Shown piece by piece: positions 13,679 through 13,790 of a stretch of DNA of 13,790 nt (position 1 is the first letter of the stretch; each line of letters opens with the position of its first letter). The translations under genes and the position numbers were made by a program. The notes under the pieces are model-generated. The model did not search any database. It had not been told where the DNA came from and worked only from the letters and a program-made list of their open reading frames with translations. Source of the stretch: Syntrophaceae bacterium UBA7544 (GTDB lineage: Bacteria; Desulfobacterota; Syntrophia; Syntrophales; Smithellaceae); the NCBI GenBank assembly GCA_002479215.1, contig DLME01000002.1, positions 1-13,790 on the forward strand. Direction: 5' to 3'.

Positions 13679-13790
13679 GCCTTCTCCTTTTCATTTAAGG
13701 TACAGGTTTGATGTCGCACGCATTCACCGGTTACCATATAAGTGACCATATCCGCAATGCCTTTGGCATGATCGGCAATCCGCTCCAGAT
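13675..13790 (-). CDS. phoU: Phosphate signalling regulator PhoU, C-terminal end (partial)
   Basis: The window cuts this gene; only the last 37 codons are present, read from 13788 to a TGA at 13675-13677. The residues LERIADHAKGIADMVTYMVTGECVRH match the conserved C-terminal helix motif of PhoU (E-R-I-x-D-H-A-x-N-I-A-E-x-V), a metal-binding repeat. PhoU restrains PhoR when the Pst transporter is saturated with phosphate. The tail after VRH contains one more Cys and ends NEKEKA. The TGA overlaps the GTG of phoR by two bases in the sequence GTGA. The rest of the gene, and probably pst genes, lie beyond the right edge of the window. Confidence 0.9.
   Translation of the reverse strand, partial: LERIADHAKGIADMVTYMVTGECVRHQTCTLNEKEKA

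Overview
The window comes from a Gram-negative (outer-membrane bearing) bacterium of low to moderate GC. LptD shows an LPS-type outer membrane. The mix of an mbl-folC-lptD operon, a DUF169 protein and a phoU-phoR pair resembles an anaerobic deltaproteobacterium (Desulfobacterota), but that placement is inferred from gene style, not from a search.

Layout: (1) 41-886 (+), a one-helix membrane-anchored protein I do not recognise, followed by a decayed IS1595/ISXO2-type transposase tail at 922-1113 (-). (2) 1191-5474 (-), a tight three-gene operon: class-II cyclic-nucleotide-phosphodiesterase-like metallo-hydrolase, folC, lptD. (3) 5800-7066 (-), two small genes arranged like integron cassettes. 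A 61-bp attC-like site lies between them and shows the diagnostic folded arms with unpaired G bases on one arm. A TATAAT promoter stands just upstream. No integrase is visible, so this looks like an orphan cassette cluster (CALIN). (4) 7163-10681, a complete 3519-bp transposon with 17-bp perfect terminal inverted repeats and a perfect 8-bp target duplication (TAAAAATG). It encodes an IS1-like DDE transposase and four passenger genes: a small basic protein, a P63C-domain protein, and a two-gene membrane pair (a PLD-like single-pass protein and a three-helix protein). (5) 10689-10870, a 182-nt imperfect palindrome whose left edge was the insertion target. (6) 10917-13790 (-), a DUF169 gene, a palindromic intergenic repeat, the sensor kinase phoR, and the 3' end of phoU, whose stop overlaps the phoR start.

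How the parts work together: the core operons are ordinary housekeeping (folate, LPS export, phosphate sensing). The accessory interest is in 5800-10870. The transposon carries TGCTTG/TGCTTGCA boxes at three of its own promoters (small basic gene, P63C gene, transposase), placed over or beside the -35/-10 elements. Two of its proteins share the same basic GGKARA...LTP...R...IA..AA..RW segment. This suggests a self-contained regulatory circuit that controls transposition. The membrane pair has its own promoter region, with an intrinsic-terminator hairpin between promoter and first codon, and is a candidate undescribed cargo module.
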